Source: Malania oleifera (lineage: Eukaryota; Streptophyta; Magnoliopsida; Santalales; Ximeniaceae). Taken from it: a stretch of 64,000 nt of DNA. The notes beneath the pieces are model-generated. The model saw only the letters and a list, made by a program, of their open reading frames with translations, made no database searches and was not told the DNA's origin. The position numbers and the translations under genes were made by a program. Below are positions 33,203-45,442 of this stretch, piece after piece (position 1 is the stretch's first letter; the number at the start of each line of letters is the position of its first letter). The stretch covers positions 66,851,323 through 66,915,322 of the forward strand of contig NC_080419.1 in the NCBI RefSeq assembly GCF_029873635.1, read 5' to 3'.

Positions 33203-33635
33203 GTGAGTGCTCGATCAGCATTGATTGGCTTTTGCTGTGCTGTTACTGTTTTAATATTAGTGCAGTACTTTGACTATTAGTTGAAGATTGTGATATGCTG
33301 GTTAAGACTGAGTTTCGTTTTTGTGAGAATTGGATTTGATTTGATGAACAACGGACTTGCGGATTTGGGGTTGATGGGATTGGGATTTGTTTCCTGATTC
33401 AGGTGGGATGTGTTAATAAAGTCAGTGGTTTGGAATTTTGAGTTCTTTAGGTCACTCTGCCAAGTTCACTCTACCAAACGGTGCCGTACCCAAACACTAA
33501 AGATGTTTAATTTCTGTTTTTTGTTTGTGTTTGATTGGATGATATGATGGCTAAGACGGTAGGACTTAAAGTAAGAGAGATAAACTGTTCTCCGATTTGT
33601 CTTCTTTTGGTTGTTGAGCACACTCACTTTCCTCC

Positions 33636-35373
33636 TTTCTTTTTGATTTCCCGGCCTGTGAGTTGATTCATGTGTAATTATGATGTTTAAGATTTGTTAT
33701 CTTTGTATTGTTATGATGGGTAGGACTTATAGATCTTGATGGTGGAAGCCTTTTTCAGACTGCACAAGAAAGCAAAACAATATTATATGAGGCAGAATTC
33801 ATTTACGAATGGCATAAAACCTAGATTTACACCTCTCGATTACTTTTTATATGATTATCACTGTGATAATGCAAAATTTTTGGATCATGCTATGTATTTT
33901 GTTCTTGTCACACATCTCAAAGTTCTAGGTAATCAAATTAGGAACTATCTCATCGAAATATGACACCAAATTACTATTACAATTAGTTTTTTTTGATGTT
34001 TGATCCAATTGTTAACAACATTTGATTGACTTAATTTTTGGTGGGCATGACGAGAATAATTAGTATATCTACTTTACCTGTGGGATTTTCAAAACTAAAA
34101 CTGGACAAAAAGAGTTTCATAGGTGCGTATACATAATAACTTTTATACCAGGTGTACATGGATCTTGGTAGCGCATTTTAATTGATGCCTAAAATACTAT
34201 TTTTAGAACAATTTTCATAATATTGTATTTGTGGTTTTCTTTTCTTTTAACTCAATCTCCTCTTAGAATTCTGAGAAAATGCAAGAATGAAGAACTATTC
34301 AAGGTGTGGTTGATTGAAGCCTCAATTCGTACTTATTTTAGTTATGATAGCTAGATATAGATTAATAAACCAATCTTTTGTTATTTGTGGTTTTCTATTT
34401 TTTTTTAATTCAATCCCCCTTTTTGATTTATGAGAAAATGTAGTAAATGAAGAATTATGCGGGCCTGGTTTGCTGAAGCCCTGGTTCTAAGTTATTTTAG
34501 TTATAGCAGCTGTAGACTTGTAGTCCTATATAAGCCAAAGTATTACTGAGATTTGAGATTTGAGATTTTACCATATGGTGATATGACACTTCACCATGAA
34601 CCACACTATTAATTGATTTCAATCTAAATCCAATTCCTCTTAAAATTCCAAACTTTTAAAATTTGAAAGTTCACTAGATTTGGATTGTTCTTCAATCGTT
34701 TACAAGCGATATGGTAGGAAGTTTGTGTAGTATCTAGTGTGTTTGTGTGTGTGTTGTGAATTTAGCAAATAAAGATGTAGGCAACTTTCAATATAATTTT
34801 ATTACCACAAATGTTGAGCTGACTGTCAATAATTACTGCTGATGATATGAAGAGAGCAGCAGCTGAAAAGAGCTTTATTTTTCAGTTCCTTGGTGTTGGC
34901 AATAAGAATCAGTTCCAAAATTTTCCTCCATGCTTTCATCTAGACTGTGTAACTTGGTCTTGATGTTTCAACCCACTTATCTATGTTGATGCAATGTGTA
35001 TAAAGTTGAATTTTTAAATAAAGAACTGCTATGAAGGAAGCAAGTTGGCATTCAGAATTGTTATTGGATGCACTATTGCCACTAGAAGGGCCAATGATTG
35101 GTACGTTATCTCCTTTCTTTGTTTGAATTTATTTCAAGGGTGAAAATAAGTTCACACATAGAAATGCAAAACAATAGCTTCATTGAGGAAATTTTTTATA
35201 TGAAGGTCTTTAGGGCCCCGCGGGGGGGGGGGGGGGTGGCAAAGTTGCCCAACAGCAATTCATCTAGGGGGATGAATATGGAAAGCCATTAGTCAAGAAG
35301 GTTGCTTTCCTAGCATGGTTAGCAACTTGGGAAGAGTTTTAACTTTTGAAAATCTGGAGAAATGAGGATGGTA
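33636..35373. other. Intron sequence without recognised elements
   Basis: AT-rich intron sequence. An imperfect internal repeat is seen around 34231-34330 and 34385-34500 (both with 'tgtggttttct', 'ttcaatc.cc', 'gagaaaatg', 'gaagaa.tat'). A run of about 14 G at 35222-35236 is unusual. Confidence 0.5.
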
Positions 35374-35406
35374 CAACAACAACAACAAAACCAAGCCTTA
35401 GTCCCA

Positions 35407-36741
35407 CTAAGTGGGGTTGGCTATATGAATCTTTTTCTGCCAATTTATGCGATCATGGACAATTTCTGTTGATAGATTCAAGGATATTAAATTCTTACTC
35501 ACTATCTCCTTCCAAGTTATTTTAGGTCTACGCCTACCCCTTCTATTGCCCCCCACAGTAATTAAGTCACTTTTCCTCACAGGTGCACTATAAGGCCTAC
35601 GTTGCAAGTGTCCATACCATCTGAGTCGCCCCTCCCTTATCTTATTTTCTATAGGAGTTACACCTAACTTATCACGAATATGTTCATTCCTTAATTTATC
35701 TTTCATTGTTATACCACTCATCCATCTAAGCATTCTCATCTCGGCAACTTTTACTTTTTGAATATTATGTTTCTTCTTCGCCCAACATTCCGATCCATAT
35801 AACATAACTGGTCTTATAGCTGTCCTATAAAACTTCCCTTTCAATTTTAAGGGTATTCTACGATCACATAGCACCCTTGAAGCACTTCTCCATTTTACCC
35901 TACCTGCTTTAACTCTATGCATTACATCATCTTCAATTTCTCCTTTAGCTTGCGTAATAGATTCAAGGTATCGAAATCTACAAGTTCTATTTATTTTTTC
36001 ATCATCAAGTTTAATTTTGTCTCCAATATTCCTCCTATCATTGCTAAAATTACATTTCATATATTCTGTTTTATTTCTACTTATCCTAAAGCCTCTAGAT
36101 TCCAAAGCTTCTCTCCATAATTCTAACTCAGCCTCTACTCCGTTCCTAGTTTTGTCAATTAATACAATATCATTTGCAAACAACATAAACCATGAAACCT
36201 CCTTTTGAATACTCTTAGTCAATTGGTCCATCACTAAAGCAAAAAGATTAGGACTCAAAGCAAATTCTTGATGTACACCTATGGTAATTGGAAATTCTTT
36301 AGTTTCTCCATCTACAGTCATTACACTAGTCATTACTCCATCGTACATATCCTTAATGACATCGGTATACCTACAACATATACCTTTTTTTTCGAAAACC
36401 CACCATAGAACTTCCTTAGGTATCCTATCATATGCTTTCTCAAGGTCAATAAATATCATATGCAAGTCTCTTTTCTTTTCCCTAAACTTTTCCATTAATC
36501 TTCTTAAAAGATAAATAGCTTCTGTTGTAGATTTCCCAGGCATAAAACCAAATTGATTTTCTGAGATTTTCGTTTCTAACCTTAATCTTTGTTCAACTAC
36601 CCTTTCCCATAGTTTCATTGTATGACTCATAAGTTTAATTCCACAATAGTTATTACAATTTTGAATATCTCTATTTTTGTATATAGTTATGAAAGTGCTT
36701 TTCCTCCATTCATTTGGCATTTTCTTAGTTTTTACAATCAT
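35407..36741 (-). pseudogene. LINE reverse transcriptase domain (444 codons open, inactive)
   Basis: The open part reads ..KKMPNEWRKSTFITIYKNR.., YCGIKLMSHTMKLWERVVEQ, ISENQFGFMPGKSTTEAIYL and IFIDLEKAYDRIPKEVLW (RT palm). The catalytic box is LFANDIVLI, where active RTE enzymes have FADD: a G>A change has turned the first aspartate into asparagine. C-terminal YGSECWA..RMLRWMSGITMKD and GRLRWYGHLQRRP are characteristic of plant RTE. Upstream coding (..GKAMGPDNIPIEVWK.., 36835-36742) is separated by a stop, so this ORF is a fragment of ORF2. Confidence 0.92.
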
Positions 36742-38270
36742 ATTAAATATATTAGTTTACCATATAATTCCGTTATCACCCAAGCATTTCCAAACTTCAA
36801 TTGGGATGTTATCTGGTCCCATAGCTTTCCCATTTTTCATCTTTTTTAGTGCAAACTTAACTTCGTTAACTCTAATTTTGCGAATAAATCTTATATTTTT
36901 AGTCTTTTTCTCATTTGAAAATTATAAGTTTAAGCCTTGTATTTGGTTTTCGTTAAACAACTAACTAAAGTAACTTCGCCATCTTTCTTTAATATCTTCG
37001 TCCTTAACCAAGACAATATCATCCTCACTTTTTATACATTTTATATTTCCTAAGTCCTTGCTCTTCCTTTCTCTAGCTTTAACAAGTTTAAATATATCTC
37101 TTTCCCCTTATTTTGTACCTAATCTATCATACAAACTATTAAATGATCTATATTTAGCTTCACTAACAACCTTTTTTGCATCTTTTCTTGTTTCCTTATA
37201 TTTTTCAAAGTTATCTCTGTTTCTACATTTTTGCCTCGTTTTATACCAAATTCTTTTTTTCTTTATGATTTTTTGTACATTTTTATCCCACCACCAACTT
37301 TCTTTGCTATTCAAGAATTTTCCCCTTGATTCACCTAAAATCTCTTTTGCTATCTTTTTAATAGAGCTAGCTAATCTATTCCAAAGAGTATTTGTATCTA
37401 TCCCACCCTCTAAGGTCCAATCCCCATCTTTGATCATTTTATCTTTAAATTTTATTATATTTTCTCCTTTTAGGTTCCACCATCTAGTTCTCCTACACTG
37501 TTTTATTTTATCATTTTTCTTCCATTTTTTAATACATATATCTAACACTAAGACTCTATATTGTGTGGTTAGGCTTTCACGTGGAATAACTTTACAATTC
37601 TTGCATGATAAACAATCTGCTCTCGTGGTTAAAAAAAAAATCTATTTGACTTCTATTTTGTCCACTTTTAAAGGTTATTAAGTGTTTTTCTCTCTTCTTA
37701 AAACAAGTATTCATTATACTAAATCATATGACATAACAAAGTCTAAGATCATCTTCCCAGACTCATTTTTGTCTTGATATCCATATCCTCTATGTATCCT
37801 TTTATAATTTTTATTATCTCTTCCAACGTGTCCATTCAGATCTCCTCCTATAAATATTTTCTCAGTTCTTGGTATGCCTTGTATAATACTATCCATATCT
37901 TCCCAAAATTGTCTCTTAAGATTTTCTGCTAAGCCAACTTGAGTAGCATAAGCACTAATGATATTTATTATCTCTTATCCTAATATCATCTTGATTTTTA
38001 TAATTCTATCCCTTACTCTAGTTACATCCACAACGCTATCTTTTAAGTTTTTGTCTATTAGCCTACTCCATTCTTATGTTTTTCTTTTCCAGTGTACCAA
38101 AGTTTAAATCTTGATTTATCGATTTCTCTAGCTTTCTCCCCCACCCACTTAGTTTCTTGAAGGCAAATTATATTAATTCTTCTTCTAATCATTGTATCCA
38201 CAATTTCCATGCTTTTACTCATAAGTGTCCCTATATTCAAAGTTGTTAATCTAATCTTAGTTTCCTAAAC
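36742..38270 (-). pseudogene. LINE endonuclease and linker (broken)
   Basis: Endonuclease motifs are present in separate frames: MNIGTLMSKSMEIVDTMIRR..IICLQETKWVG (38240-38130) and FIGGDLNGHVGRDNKNY (about 37860-37810), with catalytic ETK and GDLN boxes of APE-like nucleases. A lysine-rich linker frame follows (37548-37108). Frameshifts separate all blocks. In working elements this enzyme nicks the target DNA for target-primed reverse transcription. Confidence 0.85.
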
Positions 38271-38612
38271 TAACGTCTTTACCTGCCCACGTCCAGAATG
38301 ATGCAGGAACCCTCGCATATTTGACACTATAACCGGGCGCTGACACGGCGCGTCGCTTCGGGGCAATGACCTAGCCCACCCTCGTTCACTTTTCGCTACA
38401 CCCGGGTGGTTCAAGTGCAACGTGTCGCTTGTAGGGGACGTCCTATCAAATATTCGGTAAAGATTCATATCATAGTGATCTGACAAATTTTACGCTGGTT
38501 GGCAGCTACCTAATGCAACCCTCCTCCTTAACCTAGGCGTGGGACCGGCTGTGTGTGAAAAAAAATTAGGACATTGAGTGCATCACAGATGGAGTTAGAG
38601 ATGAGGATGGTA

Positions 38613-39732
38613 TTTGTCAAAAATATATGCAACCTGTGTAAGGACGATCTGGAATCTGCAATTATTTCTTCACCGCAGGTTGACAATGAAGCTGTGGGAG
38701 GTGCCTTTGTACATCATGGGGGAGTAGGGTGTTTCATCTGAATCAGCTCTTTAGGATGTTTGGGCCTGGTATAGACTAGTAGGGACTTAAGTTATAGATG
38801 GATCAACTATTTATGTTATCGTACGGGGCTGACAGAGGTGAAATTGTGAAATATATTGATTTTATTGACTTTTTTGTTTTAAGTGGTCCTTTGTTTATGT
38901 GTTGGGCCTCCTTTGGTGCCTTTTTTATTAGACTATTGAGTACTTATAAAAAAAAATTAAAAGAAAAAAGAAAAAAAAATGGAAAAACAAAACAAAACAA
39001 AAATATACCAATGAATAGAAATAATAAGCAATACTAATTTCTGTTATCTTTTTTTCTTTTTCCTTCTTTTCATTACTGTTAGATTAGGTTAACAAAGACA
39101 TCTAGTGTTATTGTTGCAATTGGGTGAAGAAAGAAAAGGGAAAAGAAAACAACCGCAAGTAGTGAAATTTAAAATTGTTCATTTCTAAAAAAATTTGTTA
39201 GAATTTAGTGAAATACATTGAGTGTAGTTGCTGACTTGCTGCAGATCACAAAAGTTCAAGAAAAAGTAGGCTTCAAGATTAAGGCCTCAGGAAATAGCTA
39301 ACTACTGTCTAAATTTGATGTGGTTCCTACTTGGAACGTTTCATAATCTTCTATTGATATTCTTGAGTTCAACATTTAGTTTTCTTGATGTTAGGAAGAA
39401 TTTAGTTTTGTTTTGTCTAGATTTTATTTAATATTATTAGGTAGGCAATTTTGGGGTTATATAGTGGGTTAGACTTGAAAGAAGGTTTCATCTTGTAGAC
39501 CCCAAATAGATGATATTTAGATGTAGAAGTAGTGTAGGATTAGTAGTTGAAAAGTAGAGATATTGAGTCTTGTATTATTTTGCCCATGGAAAACTTTTTT
39601 GGGGTATTGTGGGTTTGGTCAAGTTGTTGGACCTCATTATTAATAATTCTTGTTTGATGAGCCTATGCTTCTATTTGCCAATGCTGTTCTATTTCAGTGT
39701 CCTAATCTGCGTATAATGACTTAAAAATCTTC
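38613..39732. other. Intron sequence, nothing recognised
   Basis: No motif-bearing frame. It contains an A-rich stretch (about 38949-38998) and low-complexity T/A runs. It lies between the LINE and a solo LTR. Confidence 0.5.
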
Positions 39733-41697
39733 TGAAAAGGAACGCGTATTCCCGAGAGGGAGAGAGGGGGGGGGGGGGATGAATTGGGATTTTAAAATTT
39801 CTTTGATTAATTCGTTAACTTATTTTAATTTCTGCAATTGCACAAGCAAAGTAGGTTTTCAATTATAGGTTCAGCGGAAAATTAACTTTGTAAAACCTTT
39901 ATGAATGTATATGCCAAGATGTTTTTTCTTTTCAGCAACTCAATACAATCCAATCAACACAAACTTAACACAATCCACACTAGAGAAAGAGTTCAGCAAT
40001 GCTTGTCTAGATTCAGTAACTCAAAGTAGAGTTTGAGAATGTATGCTTGCTGATAAAAAGCCCTGTGCTTATGAACCTGTTTTCTCAATATAAACCACAA
40101 TTCAAACTTCCAACAATCTTCCAAAAACTCAGACTTTAAATAAACTTTTAGTTAATTTGTCTTGGGTGTTAACCAATCAACGTACTCCCTTTAAGGTTTC
40201 CGCAATTTATATTGATCAACCAACATACTTCCTTTCGGTTTCCGCAATCCCAAAATCAAATTAAACCTTGGTTTATTTAATTTCCAATCCACGTAGTGTA
40301 TATGATAAAAAAAATTAAAATCCAACCACGCAATTAATATAAACAGGAATTTAAATGAGTAGGGAAGGGAGTGAGACGAGAGTTTTTACGAGGTTTGGCC
40401 ATACCCGCCTACGTCCTCGCCTTAGGCTAAACCACCCAAGGATTCTACTATAACCACTCCTTTATGGGCAGGAGTAACCTTACAATCTCTCCTTCAATAG
40501 GCTAGAGTGCGCCTCTCCAAACGATACCCCACGCTTGGTCCAACAACGATTCAAGAACCTGAACTGTCTACAAAACAAGAACAAGTTTTGATGTACAAAG
40601 ACTCTCTCAACAAGAGCTAATTAGTACAAAAATTAAGCACTGAAATATATTTCAATTCAAAATAATAATTGAAAGAGTTTGAAGCCATTAGAATTATATC
40701 ACTGTGAGCTTTCTTTCTTGATTGAAAGAATTTAGTATAAGCTCAGAATTGTGTAAGAGATTCCCAGTAAACCTTAGTAGAGAATTTCAGAAAGTAATTG
40801 CACAAGAGAGCTTTTGAGAGTGTTGAGAGTTTTGAGAGCAAGAAAGCTTGATTGCTGTAATTGCTTGGTGTGTTTGAATCCTTAACCTTGGGGAGGTATT
40901 TATAGATGATTAATCAAGAGTATTTCATGTTTCCCAAGTGACTTTGAGTGTTTCCCAAATTTTCATAAGGGTTAGAATTTAAAAAATAAAATTTGGAAAG
41001 TACCCATTATGTTTAAAATTTAAAATCTCGAAGAGTCAGTCGACTGGGAAATAGGAGTCAGTCGCCTGGATCCATTTAAAACACTAAGATTTCCAAACAC
41101 AGAATGAGTCAGTCGATTGGGTCCTCTTGGGTTGTTTCAAAATCAGTTCAAATATTTGTTAGTCAACTGGGAAAACCTTGTTAGTCGTCTGGAAAGACCA
41201 AAAACTGATTTTTCAATTTTGTTTCCAAATTCTTTTTGCTCTTTTGCTCTTTTGCTTTCCCCAAAATAATTTAGGACTTTTGAAAAGTATTTTCCGGGGT
41301 TTTTCAAAACATTGTCTCGAAGTCACTGAGATTCCTAATGAGCTTCAAATCCAATCAAATTATCATTTGAATGAAGTACTTACATAGAGATTCTCTTTAG
41401 ACTTAAACACATTCTAAGCTTTGGAGTCTTCATGCTTGTCTTTTTTTTTTTGTCCATCTTGACTTTGAACTTCAAATTCTCTAAGCTTTTAGCAAGTCCT
41501 CTTTGATATTCATGCTCTCATGATCTTCAAGCTTTCATATTCCTTTTCCATGGAGTCTTGCAATCAGCTTTTGTATTCATTTGAACTTGAGTTTAATCAC
41601 TTGATACCTAAAGTTTCATCACTTGCAACAAAACATGTTAAGTTACCTTTTATTTGTTATCATCAAAACAAGATTAGTAAGCCATGTTAGGCCAACA
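39733..41697 (-). mobile_element. Solo LTR, family A, in RABA5 intron (TSD tcttc)
   Basis: Ends on + are TGAAAAGGAACG.. and ..GTTAGGCCAACA, flanked by tcttc at 39728-39732 and 41698-41702. On the minus strand: palindromes (41030-41195), TATA box (40897-40905), R/U5 block (about 40380-40430), two 'gtactccc'/'ggtttccgcaat' motifs, and a C-tract terminal block with about 13 C (39759-39772 on +). Antisense to RABA5. Confidence 0.9.
41030..41195 (-). repeat. CAGTCGACTG palindrome cluster
   Basis: Units include 'agtcagtcgactggg', 'agtcagtcgcctgg', 'agtcagtcgattggg', 'ttagtcaactggg' and 'ttagtcgtctgg'. They lie about 130-290 bp upstream (minus strand) of the TATA box. Confidence 0.7.
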
Positions 41698-42100
41698 TCT
41701 TCTGTTGGTCTACTCAATCATGTGCACAAACAAGCATACAATCTTCCTTCTTCTTATTTCTTCTAATAAGTTTCTAATAGTTTCTTGGGCTGCTATATAC
41801 CCCTAAAACTCCCTTCAAACCCTTGTTTTCCCATAGTCTTATCCTCCTCATTCTTCTTTTTCTTCTCTTTCTTCTTCTTCTTCTTCTTCTTCTTCTTCTG
41901 TTGGTGTACTCGTTCATGTGCACATACAAGCATACAATCTTCTTTGTTCTTCCTATTCTTCTAATAAGTTTCTAAGAGTTTCTTGGGCTACTATATGCTC
42001 CTAAAACTCTTTTCAAACCCTTATTTCCCCATATTCTTATCCTCCTCCTCCTCTTACTTCTTCGTCTATGTCCTTCTTCTTCTTCTTCTTCTTCTTACCC
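41698..42100 (+). repeat. ~200-bp tandem duplication with (TTC)n
   Basis: Copy 1 (about 41698-41897) and copy 2 (about 41898-42100) both run from 'tcttctgttggt.tactc' through 'catacaatcttc', 'gtttcttgggct.ctatat' and 'cttatcctcctc' into a TTC run. The microsatellites (about 41868-41898 and 42072-42096) sit at the copy boundaries, consistent with unequal exchange. Confidence 0.8.
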
Positions 42101-42170
42101 ATCATGGTCCACCCCTTCCCCAGACTCCGCATATGCGGGAGCTTTGTGCACCGGGCTGCCCTTTTTTTAT
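42101..42170 (+). mobile_element. SINE 3' end fragment (Au-like)
   Basis: The segment reads 'ccccttccccagactccgca', then 'tatgcgggagctttgtgcac' and 'cgggctgccc' with a T-run. I recall this wording from the 3' part of plant Au-type SINEs. The tRNA-like head is absent; the duplicated block lies directly upstream. Confidence 0.5.
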
Positions 42171-42923
42171 CTGTCCATTGATTGGTCTATGTTTTTTTTT
42201 TTTTTTATTTTGTTTTCTAGGAATTGGTCTATGTTTTCGTTATTGGTTTTGAAAGATTGAAATTTGAATCAAAGGACTCATTTTATACTCAATAAAGAAT
42301 CCTAGTTTGATTCAACCAAATGAACTTGCATATAGATTGCATGATATTGTGTTTTTACATTTATTTTATTCCAAACCTTGCAAGACTTTCTATTATTATT
42401 TATCATAAGTTTGTGACAAAAATAACAAATGTGTACTAACTTTTACGATAAGTTATACTTGTCTAGAAACTAGAACCATTTCTTTATGCAATATTTTTGA
42501 ATGGGAACTGTAAACATTATTGTAGTGTAATATTGTTGTAAGTAGCAAGTGTATTATTATTGAAAATTGAAATATGTAACCAAAATGAGAATTTACCAAA
42601 TATTTTCCAAAATAAGTTACTGGAAAATAAATGGAAACTCAAACTGTTATTGTGTAAATAGATTTGATATTCCTTTCTATACTATTACATATTGCGAGGG
42701 GCTATGGTTTATGCCCCTGACTGTACTACACATTAGTTGATACAAATTGTTTTCAACTTGTTTACCCTTCATCTCCATAGCAACTTTTGAAACCTTGAGA
42801 ATCATATGAACTGACGGAAAGACCATGAAGAATCTTCTCTAAGTAACAGGTAGAAACTAGATTCCTATTCAATTTTGGATCATGGCTGACATTTGTAATT
42901 GTCCAATAATGCCATAAAAAAAT
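42171..42923. other. Intron sequence, nothing recognised
   Basis: AT-rich sequence with a T-run at about 42190-42206 and no supported gene. Confidence 0.5.
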
Positions 42924-43346
42924 TCAAAATTTTATAGGTTTAACATCTATAATTGGACAAGGATGGTCATTCCAAAGAACTATTGAACAATCATCACATT
43001 CATAGTTAACAAACCACTCCTTGTGTAGACAGTGCCTCATGTCATGGGAAGAACTGTTGCTCATGATTTTCTTGTCTTCTAAACTATTTGTCACCAACTT
43101 ATTGAGTGTAAGGATCAGTTTTCCGTATGTCTCTCTTTCTTTTGAAGAGGGCATTATTGCTTGTAGTGTCCCTTTTGTTTGCACTTGAACATTCAACATT
43201 CTTGGCCCTTGATTTAGACCTCGATCTACCCGTCCGCGTCTCCCTCTCCAATGACTTCTCTCCTTGGCTCAAACTTGGCGGCTAAGTCTTCTAGTTCATT
43301 GTCCTCTTTGTTGAAATTCTATATGTTCCATAGAGTGTTCTGAGTC
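42924..43346 (-). pseudogene. Copia relic: gag zinc-knuckle end and protease start
   Basis: In minus orientation, a degraded RG-rich stretch (RGRRGRVDRG) precedes 'aatgttgaatgt..' and a frameshifted zinc knuckle (pieces of CxxCxxxGHY..xC, about 43200-43150). Then comes HDMRHCLHKEWFVNYE followed by SIVLWNDHPCPIIDVKPIKF. These resemble the Copia protease block DSG..HMxPxKEWF..GSVxxGNDxxC. The active-site DSG is lost. It is a different Copia lineage from elements 1, 2 and 4. It is interrupted at 43347 by a solo LTR; the upstream gag continues at 45443. Confidence 0.7.
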
Positions 43347-45437
43347 TGTTGGAATTGGTGTGTTCCCAAAAAAGGGGGGGGGGGGTGAATTGGGTATTTA
43401 AAATTTCCTTGGTTGATTTCGATTTCACAAGCAGTAATACACAACCTAGGGTCTGTCTATGGAATCCCAAATGCGCAGATAAATAAAATGCGCAAAAATT
43501 AAAACATGCGCAACATTCACAGAATAACATACATGTGCAGGAATATAAATTGCGGAAATTTAAAATGCACACAAGATATGTTATCGGGGTTCGACCAATA
43601 CTGCCTACGTCCCCGTCTCTAGCTTGCAAGTTTGGGGATTCCACTACGACTCACTTAACGGGTGGAGCGGCACTGATTACAACCAAGTCAATTAACAGGG
43701 CTGACCTCAACCGACAACTACACCTTACCAGGATAGTGCACCTAGCTTTTCTAACCGGGTCAAAGCCAATCCGGGACTTTTACCAGGGCAAGTCTCTCTC
43801 TTTAGGCCCATGCCTGGAATACAATCAATCAGCCAAAATTTGACATACAAATAAAGTGCTTCACTTTGCTTCTATACAAGCATATATGTACCGATACGTA
43901 CATGTAATAATCAATGCACACCAATAATATAAGAACTATAAGCTCAATGGTGTATGTGTGCAATCAACACTCAAAGTAATGACTATCTCAATTTAAGCAC
44001 GAGAGTGTATTAACAGGTTAATCTTTGAAACTATGTATAGATAAAAAACTCAATCAAGTTTAGGGTTTCAAAGATTTGTACCAAGAGTGATTGGAATATC
44101 TCAAAAATATTTTCTCAATATTAAAGCACAAAGAGATATTCAAATATGAGCTAGTAAAAAATATTTTTGCACACACAAAAATACAAGCCCAAGAGTCTTG
44201 CAATAACAATGCAAAGACTCACTTAGCTATAAGATTTTTCTCACACAAAGATTTATTAAATAAAATCGGGGAAACAACCTTTGTTCTACTCTCAATTTGA
44301 AATCAACAACAATGAAAATAATGAGAGTATCCTAACAAAATATAACAATGTATAAACACTCACAAAACTTGATATCTCAAAAGAATGGTAGTATATGAGT
44401 GTGTAGGGTTTGTATGAAGAAATAGGGTTTAGGAAATTTCAGAGAATTTTGTTGTTAATTAAATCCCTAATCTTGTCTTAATTGAGCAAATGAACTCATA
44501 TTTATAGACATGGGAAGAATTATGACAGTTGGGGACACCGGGGGAATTATTAAAATTGTTTTAAAAGAGTTTAAGAAAATTAATCCTGTTTTAACCCTAA
44601 ATAACCTCGGTAAAAATTGTGCAACTCGAGAGGTTCGGTCGACCATTTTTAAGGTTCAGTCGACTGGGTTGTCCAGTTCGGTTGACTATGATGAATTTGA
44701 ACTGGGAAAATGGTCAACCAGGCTTAAGGCACTTTCAGAACCTTCGAGGTTTCAGTCGACCAGATTGAGTTCGGTTGGCCAAACTTGGGTGTTCGGTCGA
44801 CTGAGTCAATTTTCTACTAAAAGTTCGGTCGACTAGAGCGTTGGGATCTCCCTACGTGTTAGTTCGGTCGACCAGGACGTTGCTGCCTATTTTGAGGTCG
44901 GTCGACCAAAGGGTCAAACCATTGACCCTGGGGAGGTTCGGTCGACCAAAGTGCTCAGAGTGTTGGGGTTCGGTCAACCGAACATGCCAACTTTGTGCAT
45001 TTCGGTCCTATTCTTCTTATGAAGTTGTCCCTATTCTCATGATAATTAATTCTAAAGATTATGGGGGGCTTTTTCATGCAATATTGTGGGACCTATGGTC
45101 AGTCTAAGGTCTTTGAGAGCCGACCGAAAAAAATCCGGCGTCAGTCGACCGAAGGGTGATCCCTAAGGGTCCCGTGGTTCCCTATGGCCTTGAGCTTATA
45201 GTTCCTACCATTCATGACATGCATCAATTATTACAGACCATTCCTACTTTACTAGTACAGACCCAAATTAAACATAATATAAATTATAATAAATTACTAT
45301 TCTGGATTTTTATTCTTTAAGATACCTCATGCCATCATATGATCTTACTAACATGAACCTGCCCACAAACTCAGGGCATAGGTTAGATACTTTGTATTTG
45401 TCATAATCAAAACGATATAAGACTCAAAAAGTTAACA
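43347..45437 (-). mobile_element. Solo LTR, family B, in Copia relic (TSD gagtc)
   Basis: Ends on + are TGTTGGAATTGGTGTG.. and ..AAAAAGTTAACA, flanked by gagtc at 43342-43346 and 45438-45442. On minus: dense palindrome array (44630-45150), TATA box (44499-44507), R/U5 block (about 43575-43625) and a C-tract (about 43373-43386 on +) before ACACCAATTCCAACA. It shares its 3' terminus with the LTR 22205-24572. Confidence 0.9.
44630..45150 (-). repeat. CGGTCGACCG palindrome array
   Basis: About 13 copies on both strands: 'ttcggtcgaccatt', 'ttcagtcgactggg', 'ttcggttgacta', 'tggtcaaccagg', 'ttcagtcgaccag', 'ttcggtcgactgag', 'ttcggtcgaccagg', 'ttcggtcgaccaaag', 'ttcggtcaaccgaac' and 'tcagtcgaccgaag', among others. 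They are mostly spaced 30-60 bp. Confidence 0.85.
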
Positions 45438-45442
45438 GAGTC

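Larger units (their letters stand above)
35374..38600 (-). mobile_element. RTE-type LINE, complete by ends, inactive
   Basis: Flanked by a 12-bp target duplication, atgaggatggta, at 35362-35373 and 38601-38612. On the minus strand the 3' end reads 'ccaaccccacttagtggga' through a (TTG)n tail (35374-35390 on +), which I recognise from plant RTE LINEs. An APE-type endonuclease (about 38270-37700) is followed by RT (about 36840-35407). The long 5' leader at 38270-38570 is GC-rich. Many frameshifts and stops make it dead. It lies antisense inside the RABA5 intron. Confidence 0.9.

Noticed and set aside
37058-37681. 207-codon plus-strand open frame
   Set aside because: It is the antisense shadow of the LINE linker region. 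It is rich in Leu/Phe/Ser because the coding strand is Lys/Glu/Asn-rich, and has no motif of its own.
42924-43199. Apparent Cys/His-rich small host protein
   Set aside because: The pattern fits a frameshifted Copia gag/protease relic better, with flanks of the same element on the other side of the solo LTR.
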